Positions 18,372 through 28,103 of a stretch of 64,000 nucleotides of DNA are shown here, piece after piece (the stretch's first letter is position 1; the number at the start of each line of letters is the position of its first letter). The notes under the pieces were generated by a model that worked only from the letters and a program-made list of their open reading frames with translations, was not told the origin of the DNA and made no database searches. The DNA comes from Prevotella bivia DSM 20514 (GTDB lineage Bacteria > Bacteroidota > Bacteroidia > Bacteroidales > Bacteroidaceae). The stretch spans positions 129,240 through 193,239 of the forward strand of contig NZ_JH660659.1 in NCBI RefSeq assembly GCF_000262545.1. Reading direction: 5' to 3'. The translations under genes were made by a program, and so were the position numbers.

Positions 18372-21300
18372 ATGTATAAACAGAGTAATAACATAAGAAA
18401 ACTTTTATCCCTATTTTGTGGACTATTGGTTTTGTGTTTGTTTTCATGCAAGAAGGCAAATTCAGAACTCGTGGATCACTATAACGATCTTTCTTATACT
18501 TTTCATTATAAGGATATTGACTCTACTTTATACTACTCCCAAAAAGCTTTATCTGCTGCTGCAAACTATTCTGCAGGGAAAGCTGAATCATATAATAATA
18601 GAGCTTTTGTAGAGTTGATGAAGATGGAGTATGAAAAGGCATACAATACACTTGATACCGTTTATACCTTAACAGATAATCAGTTGGAACTTCTTGTTGC
18701 TGATGTTCAAATGATGCGTTTATGCCAAAGACAATCTAAGAATAAAGATTTCTATGATTTTCAATATCAAGCACAAGGAAGGTTAAAGCGTATTCAAGAA
18801 GAAAAGAACACGCTTTCCACACGATTAAAGAAACGACTTATTTACGCAGAGACTGAGTTTTATCTTATTACTTCAACATATTATTTCTATATAGGACTTG
18901 ATAAGCCTTCTATCAAAGCAATGAAAAATATTGATCCTGAAGGCGATATTCAGTCGGACAAAGGGCAGTATTTAGCTTATTTATATAATATAGGTGCAGG
19001 TGGTTTCTATACAAATGGCTCAAAGGAAGAGATAAATGAAGCAGAGTTTGATAATCTAATACAGTGTTATATGATAGCTACGAAGATAGGGGTTCCTTAT
19101 TGGCAAGCCAATGCTTTGCAAGGTTTAAGTAATCATCTTCAACAGAAAAGTATTCGAATCTATTTAATGAAGCAAAATCTTCCTGCTATAAAATACATTA
19201 ATTCAGAGAATATGCCCGATAGCTTGTTAGCAGGAAATTTGGCACAACGATCACTAGAATTATTTACCAAGTTTGGAGATGTCTATCAGATAGCTGGCTC
19301 ATACCGAACTTTAGCAACGTGTTATTGGCAGATACATGATTATAATGCAGCTATCAATTGCTTACAAAATGCGCTGAAAACCAATAAGGCTATTTATCAA
19401 GCACCAGACTTGATCGCATCTATTCGTGAGCAATTAAGCGTATCATACTCTGCTGTAAATGCGAAACAATTAAGTGATTTTAATAGAAATATTTATCTTG
19501 ATTTGCAAGAGCAAACACGTCAAGATAGATATTATGAAGCAAGAGCGGGACAGTTAGAAAAAACGTCTCATGAACTTAACATCTTAATAATATCTATTGT
19601 ATTGCTAATCATAGTGATACTGTCTTTGATTATATTCTTTCATAAATTAAAAAGGAGTAATGATAAATACAGTTCACTTGATGCTTTATTATTGCCTCTA
19701 AAAAAGTGGCAAGAGCAAGATTTGCGTAAAATGGAACAATTGGAAGAAGATTATGAGGAAGCTATTGAACAGTTAAATATAAATAAACTGCATGTTGCAG
19801 ATAATAAGCGTAAAAATCTAGAACAACGTACAAAGATTTCTCTTGTAAATAGCATAACTCCGTTTATTGATAGAATGTTACATGAGATAGATGTACTAAA
19901 AAATAAAAATGAGGATAGAGTCATTCAGCAAGAGCGCTTTACATATATTAATGAGTTGACTGAAAAAATCAACGAATATAATAATGTGTTAACAGAGTGG
20001 ATCCAACTAAGACAGGGCAAGCTCTCTTTACATATAGAAAGTTTTCCTCTTGCCACTGTGTTTGATATTGTACGCAAAGGTAAAACTGGTTTCAAAATTA
20101 AAGGGCTTGAACTATTGGTTAATCCTACTACTAGTGTGGTTAAAGCTGATCGTGTACTTACCTTATTTATGATTAATACTTTAGCTGATAATGCGAGAAA
20201 GTTTACGGAAGTGGGAGGTAAGATTACTATAGCTGCAAAAGAATTTGAAAATTTTGTTGAAATATCGGTTTCCGACACAGGAGTAGGCATACCTAAAGAA
20301 GAGCAAGCTCATATCTTTGATAGAAACCTCCAAGCCAATAAAAAGATAAAGGAATCGCATGGGTTTGGATTGATGAATTGTAAGGGTATAATAAATAAAT
20401 ACAAAAAAGTTAGTCAGATCTTTTCTGTTTGTGATTTAGGAGTCGAAAGCGAAGTAGGAAAGGGTAGTATTTTCTATTTCCGCTTACCTAAAGGCATTTC
20501 GAGAATATTATTACCTCTATGTATATTGATAGGAACGCTATTTTATTCTCTTCCAACACATGCTCAACGTGATGCAACACCAGATAAAACAATTGCTTTG
20601 CAGAAGAAAGATTATATAGCTTTAGCCATTGTGTATGCTGATTCGGCTTACTATTGTAATGTAAATGGGTTATATAATAAAACTCTATTATTTGCAGATA
20701 CTTGTAGGTATTATTTAAATAAACACTATAAGAAATTATATCCTAATGGTAGATTGTTTATGCAGCGGAATAGTACTTCTTCTACAGAGGTTGCAGAAAT
20801 AATATGGTTTCAGCATAAAGTACCCACAAGCTATAATGTTATTTTAGATATTAGAAATGAAAGTGCTGTGGCTGCATTAGCTTTGCACCAATGGGGGTTA
20901 TATAGGTATAATAACGCTATTTATACGAGATTATTTAAAGAAAAATATGCCGATAGTACTTTAAGCACTTATTGTAAGATGATGCTAAAAAGTGAGTCGA
21001 ATAAAAATGTAGCTGTTATATTATTGATTTTGGGTTTATTATTAATATTTCCAGCTTACTACTTCTTGTATTATCGACATAGGTTATTTTATCGCTATTG
21101 TATAGATAAGGTGAATAGTATCAATGAAATTTTATTAAGCCTAGATAGTTCAGAAAGTAAGTTACAAAAGATATGTGAGATACGAACCGATAAATTTCCA
21201 TACCAGCTTAAAGCAATTGTTGGACAAATTAAAGGAGCTTTAGAAAATTCTATAAGTAAGACAAATAAAAGAAATATAGATCTAGAAATATTGAAAGATG

Positions 21301-21944
21301 ATGTTCGTTGTGAAGAGTTAGAAAGCGAAAAACTTCACATTAGTAATAGTATCTTGGATAATTGCTTATCAACATTAAAGCATGAAACTATGTATTACCC
21401 CTCTCGCATTCAACAACTTGTATCTGAAGATAAACCAGAACTTCAGACAGTTAGTGAATTGGCACAGTATTATAAGGAGTTATACTCTATTTTAAGTGTT
21501 CAAGCTATGGTGCAAGTAAATGATGTTAAGATGAAAGCAAATACTCTTAATGTAAAAGAAATAGTAGGAAGATTTGGTAAACTTATAGATACGAATAATC
21601 AGCCAAACGTAATGGGGGATTTAGATCTTTTAAAGCTAATGTTTGAAATCTTATACAAGAAGAATAACTCATCAGTTTTAACTATAAAGATAGATCAAAA
21701 CTCCAAACAATATATAATCATGCACGTTATAATGGATCAGCTCTCTTTAAGCAAGGATGAATGTAAAGAATTGTTTTCCCCAAATACCAAAGGGTTAGAT
21801 TATTTTATTTGTCGCCAGATTGTAAGAGAAAATGGAGAAGTAAATAATAAACGTGGATGTGGAATTAGTGCAACGAGTGAAAATGATAGGGTAGTGATAC
21901 ATATCACGCTTTCAAGACAAGAGACAAGAAAAAGTATTGCGTAG
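18372..21944 (+). CDS. Tandem (DUF5112/DUF5113-type) hybrid sensor kinase, 1190 aa
   Basis: A very large sensor built of two successive modules. Module 1: a lipoprotein-like signal (residues 1-26, LFSCKK), TPR-like repeats to about 390, a transmembrane helix (402-423), a coiled coil, a candidate phosphoacceptor MLHEID (His504) and a canonical kinase ATPase domain with N box (Asn607), DTGVGIP (Asp635) and HGFGLM (His663). Module 2: a signal-like helix (709-728), an extracytoplasmic region, a helix (877-898), a second candidate phosphoacceptor LKHETM (His1004), and an ATPase-like end lacking DxGxG. Family names are from memory of Bacteroidetes sensors. The response regulator follows after 23 bases. 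Confidence 0.85.
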   Translation: MYKQSNNIRKLLSLFCGLLVLCLFSCKKANSELVDHYNDLSYTFHYKDIDSTLYYSQKALSAAANYSAGKAESYNNRAFVELMKMEYEKAYNTLDTVYTLTDNQLELLVADVQMMRLCQRQSKNKDFYDFQYQAQGRLKRIQEEKNTLSTRLKKRLIYAETEFYLITSTYYFYIGLDKPSIKAMKNIDPEGDIQSDKGQYLAYLYNIGAGGFYTNGSKEEINEAEFDNLIQCYMIATKIGVPYWQANALQGLSNHLQQKSIRIYLMKQNLPAIKYINSENMPDSLLAGNLAQRSLELFTKFGDVYQIAGSYRTLATCYWQIHDYNAAINCLQNALKTNKAIYQAPDLIASIREQLSVSYSAVNAKQLSDFNRNIYLDLQEQTRQDRYYEARAGQLEKTSHELNILIISIVLLIIVILSLIIFFHKLKRSNDKYSSLDALLLPLKKWQEQDLRKMEQLEEDYEEAIEQLNINKLHVADNKRKNLEQRTKISLVNSITPFIDRMLHEIDVLKNKNEDRVIQQERFTYINELTEKINEYNNVLTEWIQLRQGKLSLHIESFPLATVFDIVRKGKTGFKIKGLELLVNPTTSVVKADRVLTLFMINTLADNARKFTEVGGKITIAAKEFENFVEISVSDTGVGIPKEEQAHIFDRNLQANKKIKESHGFGLMNCKGIINKYKKVSQIFSVCDLGVESEVGKGSIFYFRLPKGISRILLPLCILIGTLFYSLPTHAQRDATPDKTIALQKKDYIALAIVYADSAYYCNVNGLYNKTLLFADTCRYYLNKHYKKLYPNGRLFMQRNSTSSTEVAEIIWFQHKVPTSYNVILDIRNESAVAALALHQWGLYRYNNAIYTRLFKEKYADSTLSTYCKMMLKSESNKNVAVILLILGLLLIFPAYYFLYYRHRLFYRYCIDKVNSINEILLSLDSSESKLQKICEIRTDKFPYQLKAIVGQIKGALENSISKTNKRNIDLEILKDDVRCEELESEKLHISNSILDNCLSTLKHETMYYPSRIQQLVSEDKPELQTVSELAQYYKELYSILSVQAMVQVNDVKMKANTLNVKEIVGRFGKLIDTNNQPNVMGDLDLLKLMFEILYKKNNSSVLTIKIDQNSKQYIIMHVIMDQLSLSKDECKELFSPNTKGLDYFICRQIVRENGEVNNKRGCGISATSENDRVVIHITLSRQETRKSIA

Positions 21945-21967
21945 TTCGTAAAAAGAAAAAATATAAT

Positions 21968-22696
21968 ATGGATAAATTTAAAGTAATAATTGTAGAGGAT
22001 GTTGCTTTAGAACTTAAAGGAACAGAAGGCATCTTCAAGAATGAAATTCCTGAAGCCGAGATTATTGGTACTGCTGAAAATGAAGCTTCATATTGGAAGT
22101 TGATAAAAGAAAATAAGCCTGATCTAGTTTTGTTGGATCTTGGCTTAGGAGGATCGACTACAGTAGGGGTTGAGATATGTCGTCAAACAAAAGAATTATA
22201 TGCTAGTAATGTTAAGGTTTTGATATTTACAGGTGAAATTCTTAATGAAAAACTTTGGGTTGATGTGCTTGATGCAGGTGCAGATGGTATCTGCTTAAAG
22301 AGCGGAGAGCTATTGACACGAGGTGATGTTGCTAGTGTTATTTCAGGAAAAAGAATGGTTTTTAATCAACCTATTCTTGAGAAAATTGTAGCACGCTTTA
22401 AGCAAACAATTAATGGTATATTGATGCACCAAGAAGCTTTAGTAAATTATGAAATCGATGAATATGATGAACGTTTTCTTAGGCATCTTGCTCTAGGTTA
22501 TACTAAGGACCAAATCACTCAACTTCGTGGTATGCCGTTTGGTGTAAAAAGCTTAGAGAAACGCCAAAACGAATTAGTGCAAAAGCTTTTCCCTGATGGT
22601 AATAACGGTATGAGTGTAAATGCAACACGTCTTGCTGTTCGTGCTTTAGAACTCCATATTATAGATATAGATAACTTACGACCAGATGAAGAATAA
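21968..22696 (+). CDS. Response regulator partnered with the tandem kinase
   Basis: A 242-residue protein with a receiver domain (1-125) that keeps the acidic pocket (Glu10, Asp11), phosphoacceptor Asp57 in VLLDLGLG and Lys111. The C-terminal part (150-242) is helical with a helix-turn-helix-like stretch (LGYTKDQITQLRGMP), reminiscent of a degenerate LuxR-type domain (DUF5932-like) in Bacteroidetes. It starts 23 bases after the kinase gene and overlaps the following gene by 11 bases. DNA binding is inferred from the HTH-like region. The target regulon is not visible. Confidence 0.88.
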   Translation: MDKFKVIIVEDVALELKGTEGIFKNEIPEAEIIGTAENEASYWKLIKENKPDLVLLDLGLGGSTTVGVEICRQTKELYASNVKVLIFTGEILNEKLWVDVLDAGADGICLKSGELLTRGDVASVISGKRMVFNQPILEKIVARFKQTINGILMHQEALVNYEIDEYDERFLRHLALGYTKDQITQLRGMPFGVKSLEKRQNELVQKLFPDGNNGMSVNATRLAVRALELHIIDIDNLRPDEE

Positions 22697-23309
22697 ACTA
22701 GGAATAATAACTGTTGTTTTATTTTTAGTTCAGCTACTTATAATATTCTTTTCTTGGATTATTACTGCAGCTATGCCAGAACTATCTATGCACTCATTAT
22801 TAAGTAGTGAAGGTATTAGATGGTTCTTTGGCTCATTTGCTCGTAATCAATATGCTAATGTGCTTATTTGGAATATTCTTATAGCTATGGCATTAGGCAT
22901 TTTATATAAGTCTGGATTATATGCTGCATTGAAACAATTATTACGAGTAGTATTTACGAGAGAAATACTAAATTTTCATTATCAGCAAAAAGTAGGCTTA
23001 ATAGTTGTAATGGCAGAGATGATTGCCTTTTTTATTATTATGGCTTCTTTGTCGCTAATCCCTCATGCAATACTTTTAAGTGTTATAGGTGAACTGTTTC
23101 CAAGTAGTTTTGCGTTAAGTATAATTCCGTCTATTTCATTCTTTATTATAATAGCATCTATTTCATACGGATATATTACACAAAGTATTCGTTCTTTTGA
23201 GACTATGTATGAGTTTCTAGTTAGTGGTATTAAAGTACTTGCTTACTTTTTTCCTCTTTGCTTTATGGTAAATCAGCTGATTGCATCTATCATATTTATT
23301 TTTAAATAA
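22686..23309 (+). CDS. Hydrophobic membrane protein overlapping the response regulator
   Basis: A 207-residue protein with about five transmembrane segments (near 5-27, 60-75, 103-128, 132-160 and 180-205). The stretch MHSLLSSEGIRWFFGSF resembles the conserved SSEGIRW region near the N-terminus of AbgT-family transporters, but the protein is less than half the usual AbgT length, so it is at best a truncated relative. Its start lies 11 bases inside the response regulator gene, which indicates translational coupling and a possible job with the two-component system. The function is unknown. Confidence 0.78.
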   Translation: MKNKLGIITVVLFLVQLLIIFFSWIITAAMPELSMHSLLSSEGIRWFFGSFARNQYANVLIWNILIAMALGILYKSGLYAALKQLLRVVFTREILNFHYQQKVGLIVVMAEMIAFFIIMASLSLIPHAILLSVIGELFPSSFALSIIPSISFFIIIASISYGYITQSIRSFETMYEFLVSGIKVLAYFFPLCFMVNQLIASIIFIFK

Positions 23310-23416
23310 AACTAGGAAAAATGTTTATTATTACTATGTATAAAATACAAACCTAATGACAGTTATGATAAATAGATAAGAATAAATACTCAATAAACTA
23401 TACTCCTATCTGTTAT

Positions 23417-23434
23417 GTTGTTATTGTCCAAAGG
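23417..23434 (+). repeat. Short upstream copy of a gmd coding segment
   Basis: An 18-base stretch is identical to 23591-23608 inside gmd, and the flanks (about 23404-23445 against 23577-23618) are partly similar. It lies upstream of the gmd promoter, so it is not part of that mRNA. Probably a remnant of a short duplication. 23310-23531 holds no gene. Confidence 0.6.
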
Positions 23435-23454
23435 CTATATATTCAAGCTTGTTA

Positions 23455-23486
23455 TTTGTATAATTCATAGAGCTTTTGTATTTTTG
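23455..23486 (+). promoter_or_regulatory. Promoter of gmd-fcl
   Basis: TTTG (23455-23458), 20-base spacer, TATTTTTG (23479-23486): an ideal Bacteroidota promoter. The leader before the gmd ATG is about 40 bases. Confidence 0.85.
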
Positions 23487-23531
23487 CATAATAGAAAGAA
23501 ATAATTTTAAAACTTATAAGAAGAGAATATT

Positions 23532-24623
23532 ATGGAGAAAGTGGCACTCATAACAGGTATAACTGGACAAGATGGATCTTATCTAGCAGAGTTGTTATTG
23601 TCCAAAGGTTATGATGTTCATGGCACAATTCGTAGATCATCAGTAGATTTCCGTGAACGAATAGCTCATTTAGAAGGCAAACCTAATTTTCATTTACATT
23701 ATGCTGATCTTAGCGACTCAATGAGTATTCTAGGGGTTATAGGTAAAGTTAAACCTACTGAAATATATAATCTAGCAGCTCAAAGCCATGTACAAGTAAG
23801 TTTCGATTCTCCTGAGTTTACAGCAGATGTTGATGCCGTTGGGGTTTTACGAATATTAGAAGCTGTTCGTCAATTAGGACTTACTCAGCAATGCAAGATT
23901 TATCAAGCATCAACTTCTGAGCTTTATGGAAAAGTAGAAGAAGTTCCTCAAAATGAAAATACCCCCTTCCATCCTTATAGCCCTTATGCTGTTGCAAAGC
24001 TTTATGGTTTTTGGATAGTGAAAGAATACCGTGAAGCTTATAACATGTATTGTTGTTCAGGTATCTTGTTTAATCATGAGAGTGAACGTCGAGGTGAAAC
24101 TTTTGTTACTAGAAAGATTACTCTCGCAGCAGCTCGTATTAAACAAGGTAAACAAGACAAGCTATATTTAGGTAACCTTAGCTCTCTCCGTGATTGGGGA
24201 TATGCGAAAGACTATGTAGAATGTATGTGGTTAATCTTACAGCAAGATCATCCAGAAGACTTTGTTATAGCAACAGGTGTTCAGCATAGTGTACGCGATT
24301 TCTGTTATTATGCTTTTAAACATGTTGGTATTGAGCTTGAATTTAAAGGCGAAGGGTTAGAAGAAAAAGGTATTGATAAGGCTACAGGTAAGGTACTAAT
24401 AGAAGTCAGCCCTGATTTTTATCGTCCAACTGATGTTGTAAACCTTTGGGGAGACCCAACAAAGGCTAAAGCAAAATTAGGTTGGGATCCAAGTAGTACT
24501 TCATTTGAAGAACTTGTCAATCTTATGGTTGATAGCGATATGGCAAAAGTTGCTTCAGAAGGAGCTGCTGAAAAGGTTCGTACAAACCTCGAAGAATATC
24601 TTGAAAAAGGTATTGTAAAGTAA
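23532..24623 (+). CDS. gmd: Gmd: GDP-mannose 4,6-dehydratase
   Basis: Converts GDP-mannose to GDP-4-keto-6-deoxymannose, the first step of GDP-L-fucose synthesis. The 363-residue short-chain dehydrogenase fold shows the NADP-binding [12 protein letters not shown] motif (residues 8-19) and the catalytic YxxxK in [10 protein letters not shown] (about 152-161). It is followed after 17 bases by fcl, forming a two-gene unit from a consensus promoter. L-fucose in Bacteroidetes is used for capsule and protein O-glycans. No glycosyltransferase cluster is adjacent. Confidence 0.96.
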   Translation: MEKVALITGITGQDGSYLAELLLSKGYDVHGTIRRSSVDFRERIAHLEGKPNFHLHYADLSDSMSILGVIGKVKPTEIYNLAAQSHVQVSFDSPEFTADVDAVGVLRILEAVRQLGLTQQCKIYQASTSELYGKVEEVPQNENTPFHPYSPYAVAKLYGFWIVKEYREAYNMYCCSGILFNHESERRGETFVTRKITLAAARIKQGKQDKLYLGNLSSLRDWGYAKDYVECMWLILQQDHPEDFVIATGVQHSVRDFCYYAFKHVGIELEFKGEGLEEKGIDKATGKVLIEVSPDFYRPTDVVNLWGDPTKAKAKLGWDPSSTSFEELVNLMVDSDMAKVASEGAAEKVRTNLEEYLEKGIVK

Positions 24624-24640
24624 GGAGATAAAAGAGAAAA

Positions 24641-25852
24641 ATGGCAAAACTAGATAAAGGCTCTAAGATTTATATTGCAGGACACAAAGGATTAGTAGGT
24701 TCTGCTATATGGAATAATCTTAAAGCGCGTGGTTACAATAACCTAATAGGTCGCACACATAAAGAACTTGATTTAACTAATCAAGCAGATGTTGCACAAT
24801 TCTTTAAAGACGAAAAGCCTGATGCTGTAGTCCTTGCAGCTGCTTTTGTTGGTGGTATTATGGCAAATTCATTGTATCGTGCTGATTTCATTATGCAGAA
24901 CATGAAAATACAATGTAATGTCATTGAAAATGCTTATATAAATAAGGTAAAGAAATTACTCTTTCTAGGTAGCACTTGTATATATCCAAAGAATGCGCCA
25001 CAACCGATGAAAGAAGATACTTTGCTAACTTCCCCGCTCGAATATACAAATGAAGAATATGCTATCGCCAAAATAGCAGGACTGAAAATGTGCGAAAGCT
25101 ATAACTTGCAGTATGGCACTAACTATATATCAGTAATGCCTACCAACCTATATGGACCTAACGACAATTTTCATTTAGAAAACTCACACGTGATGCCAGC
25201 AATAATGCGTAAGGTATATTTAGCAAAACTGCTCCACGATAACAATTGGAATGCTATCCGTGTAGATATGAAAAAGCGCCCTATCAATCCTATTGCTAAA
25301 CTTCAATCTATTATTGGCGAAGGGAATGTAGATGGCAATAACTCTCAAGAACGAATAGAAAAAGCTTTGGCTTTTTATGGAATTGAGAATAATAAGGTTA
25401 CACTTTGGGGAGACGGCAGTCCGTTGCGTGAATTTCTATGGAGTGAAGATATGGCAGATGCTAGTGTACATATTCTGTTGAATGTTGATTTTAAAGATAT
25501 AATTGGCATAGAAAACTATTCTAGCGCATTTTTAGGAACAAAGACAGATGGTGCTGTTGATAGAAATAATAGCGATGGGCGTGGTGGTGCTATCCCTTCA
25601 CTTGGCGAAATAAGAAACTGTCACATTAATATTGGTACAGGCAAAGAACTTACAATAAGAGAATTAGCAGATCTTGTTAAACAAACAGTTGGTTTTGAAG
25701 GTGAGATTATTTGGGACGCAGAGAAACCTAATGGAACACTACGAAAACTGATTGACGTTGAGAAACTTCATAGTTTAGGCTGGACTCATCAAGTAGAAAT
25801 AGAACAAGGTGTGCAACGACTTTTTAAATGGTATCAAAAAAGTCTTCAGTAA
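24641..25852 (+). CDS. fcl: Fcl: GDP-L-fucose synthase
   Basis: Epimerises and reduces GDP-4-keto-6-deoxymannose to GDP-L-fucose, completing the gmd reaction. N-terminal Rossmann motif GHKGLVGSA (about residues 14-22), the YAIAK catalytic motif near 142 and the PTNLYGPNDNF signature. At 403 residues it is longer than the roughly 320 of E. coli Fcl, with extra segments near residues 205-245 and 290-315, as in other Bacteroidales enzymes. A strong hairpin terminator follows. Confidence 0.95.
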   Translation: MAKLDKGSKIYIAGHKGLVGSAIWNNLKARGYNNLIGRTHKELDLTNQADVAQFFKDEKPDAVVLAAAFVGGIMANSLYRADFIMQNMKIQCNVIENAYINKVKKLLFLGSTCIYPKNAPQPMKEDTLLTSPLEYTNEEYAIAKIAGLKMCESYNLQYGTNYISVMPTNLYGPNDNFHLENSHVMPAIMRKVYLAKLLHDNNWNAIRVDMKKRPINPIAKLQSIIGEGNVDGNNSQERIEKALAFYGIENNKVTLWGDGSPLREFLWSEDMADASVHILLNVDFKDIIGIENYSSAFLGTKTDGAVDRNNSDGRGGAIPSLGEIRNCHINIGTGKELTIRELADLVKQTVGFEGEIIWDAEKPNGTLRKLIDVEKLHSLGWTHQVEIEQGVQRLFKWYQKSLQ

Positions 25853-25888
25853 AAATAGAAAATATACTAAATAACTTCATAAAAACTT

Positions 25889-25943
25889 ATGCTTAACACT
25901 ACAAATATCTCCCATGATATTTTGATGTTAAGCATATTTTTTT
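25889..25943 (+). terminator. Terminator of gmd-fcl
   Basis: Perfect arms ATGCTTAACA (25889-25898) and TGTTAAGCAT (25926-25935) followed by a run of eight T. Confidence 0.85.
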
Positions 25944-25976
25944 TATTTTTACTGCACAATTGTAAAACATTAGATT

Positions 25977-28094
25977 ATGAAAAAGAAAACTCTTATTGGT
26001 ATGATGCTATTAGCTTCTCCAACTATCACTATGGCACAGAACATTATTTATCCTACCCCACCCTCTGATAATACGGTAGACAAGTACTTTGGCATAGAAG
26101 TCAGTGATCCTTATCGACCATTAGAAAGCGATACTGCTCAAGCTACTCTTGCATGGGTGAAAGCAGAGAACAAAATCACCACTGATTATCTTTCTAAAAT
26201 ACCTTTTCGTGCTAAGCTACTTAATCGTATGAAGGAGTTAGCTAACTATGAGAAGTATTCAGCACCATGGTATAACAAGCATACACAAAAGTGGTATTTC
26301 TATCGTAACAATGGCTTGCAAAATCAAAGTGTACTCTATGTTATGAATAGGTTAGGCGACGAAAAGAAAGCACAAATATTCCTTGATCCCAACAAATTGT
26401 CTACTGATGGTACTGTCGCGCTGAAGAGTATAAGTTTCTCTAACAATGGAAAATATGCTGCTTATGCTATCTCTCGAAGTGGAAGTGATTGGCAAGAATT
26501 TTATGTAATTGACACAAACTCTGGTAAGCTCCTTAACGATCATATTAAGTGGGCTAAGTTTTCTAATGCAGCATGGTTAGGAGATGGTTTTTATTATTCT
26601 GCTTACGATGCTCCTTCACCAGGCAACGAGCTAAGCAACGTAAATTCTGTTCAGAAGATATACTATCACAAGATAGGAACACCACAGTCGGAAGATATTC
26701 TTTTCTATCAAAACCCAGAACAGCCAATGCGTTTTTATACATTAGGTGTGAATGAAGACGAAACAATGATGTTTTTGATAGAGAGTGGAGCTGGGCAAGG
26801 TAATGGACTCTATGTTAGAGATTTAAAGCAAGAAGGTAGCCAATTTATTCAGCTGAATGCTAACTTGGAAGCGCAGTGTAATCCTATAAAAACCATTGGT
26901 GATAAAATTTATATCTTGACAAACGAAAAAGCACCAACTAACAAGCTCGTTGTTACTGATATTCATCACCCAAGCAAAGCTGATTGGAAAACAGTTATTC
27001 CTGCAAATAGTAATGTACTCGAGGACGTAGCTTTTGTTGATGGAAAGCTAATCCTAACCTATATGCAAGATGCCTATAGTCATTCTTATCTATATTCAAT
27101 TGATGGAAAGCAACTGAAGGAAATTAAGCTCCCTACTGTTGGTAGTGCTAGCTTTACAGGTAATTACGAACGTCCAGAAGTATTTTATTCGTTTACCTCT
27201 TTCACAGAGCCAACAAGCGTTTATCAATATAATGTAAACACGAATACTAGTACAACATATACTTCTCCAAAAGTAAAGTTTGACAAGAATAAATTTGTAA
27301 GCGAGCAAGTATATATTACAAGTAAAGATGGCACAAAAGTTCCTGTATTTTTAACCTATAAGAAAGGGTTGAAGCGTAATGGTAAAAATCCTCTTTTGCT
27401 TTATGCTTATGGTGGTTTCGGTATATCTCTTACCCCTTCTTTCTCTTCTGTTCGTTTACCATTTATTGAGAATGGGGGTATTTATGCTATGGCATGTTTA
27501 CGTGGTGGCAATGAGTTTGGTGAAGCTTGGCACTTAGCAGGTACGAAAATGAACAAGCAGAATGTTTTTGATGATTTCATTTCTGCCGCTGAATATCTTA
27601 TAAAAGAAAAATATACTAGTAAAGATTTCCTTGCTATTCAAGGAGGATCGAATGGTGGTTTGCTCATCGGAGCTTGTATGACCCAGCGTCCTGATCTTTA
27701 CAAAGTATGTATCCCACAAGTTGGTGTAATGGATATGCTAAGATACCATAAGTTTACTATAGGTTGGAACTGGGCTTCTGACTATGGTACAAGTGCCGAC
27801 TCTAAGGATATGTTCTCCTATCTAAAGAGTTATTCACCGCTTCATAACTTGAAGAAAGGTATCCAATATCCAGCTACGTTGGTAACTACTGCCGATCATG
27901 ACGACCGTGTTGTTCCTGCTCATTCATTTAAGTTTGCTGCTACTTTGCAAGCATACAATGCAGGCAAATCTCCTACTCTCATTCGTATTGATACTAAAGC
28001 TGGACATGGAGGCGGAAAACCATTGTCAAAGCAACTAGAAGAACAAGCTGATATTTATAGTTTCATCCTTTATAACATGGGATTAAAGTATTAA
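25977..28094 (+). CDS. Prolyl oligopeptidase (S9A family), secreted
   Basis: A 705-residue serine peptidase with a signal peptide (residues 1-20, ending TMAQ), a seven-bladed beta-propeller (about 85-430) and a C-terminal alpha/beta-hydrolase domain. Catalytic elements are GGSNGG (Ser558), DHDDRVV (about 640-646) and GHGGG (His677). It cleaves short peptides after proline, probably in the periplasm. It is transcribed separately from gmd-fcl, since a terminator lies between. YaaA follows 9 bases downstream and may be co-transcribed. Confidence 0.95.
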   Translation: MKKKTLIGMMLLASPTITMAQNIIYPTPPSDNTVDKYFGIEVSDPYRPLESDTAQATLAWVKAENKITTDYLSKIPFRAKLLNRMKELANYEKYSAPWYNKHTQKWYFYRNNGLQNQSVLYVMNRLGDEKKAQIFLDPNKLSTDGTVALKSISFSNNGKYAAYAISRSGSDWQEFYVIDTNSGKLLNDHIKWAKFSNAAWLGDGFYYSAYDAPSPGNELSNVNSVQKIYYHKIGTPQSEDILFYQNPEQPMRFYTLGVNEDETMMFLIESGAGQGNGLYVRDLKQEGSQFIQLNANLEAQCNPIKTIGDKIYILTNEKAPTNKLVVTDIHHPSKADWKTVIPANSNVLEDVAFVDGKLILTYMQDAYSHSYLYSIDGKQLKEIKLPTVGSASFTGNYERPEVFYSFTSFTEPTSVYQYNVNTNTSTTYTSPKVKFDKNKFVSEQVYITSKDGTKVPVFLTYKKGLKRNGKNPLLLYAYGGFGISLTPSFSSVRLPFIENGGIYAMACLRGGNEFGEAWHLAGTKMNKQNVFDDFISAAEYLIKEKYTSKDFLAIQGGSNGGLLIGACMTQRPDLYKVCIPQVGVMDMLRYHKFTIGWNWASDYGTSADSKDMFSYLKSYSPLHNLKKGIQYPATLVTTADHDDRVVPAHSFKFAATLQAYNAGKSPTLIRIDTKAGHGGGKPLSKQLEEQADIYSFILYNMGLKY

Positions 28095-28103
28095 AATATA
28101 AAA

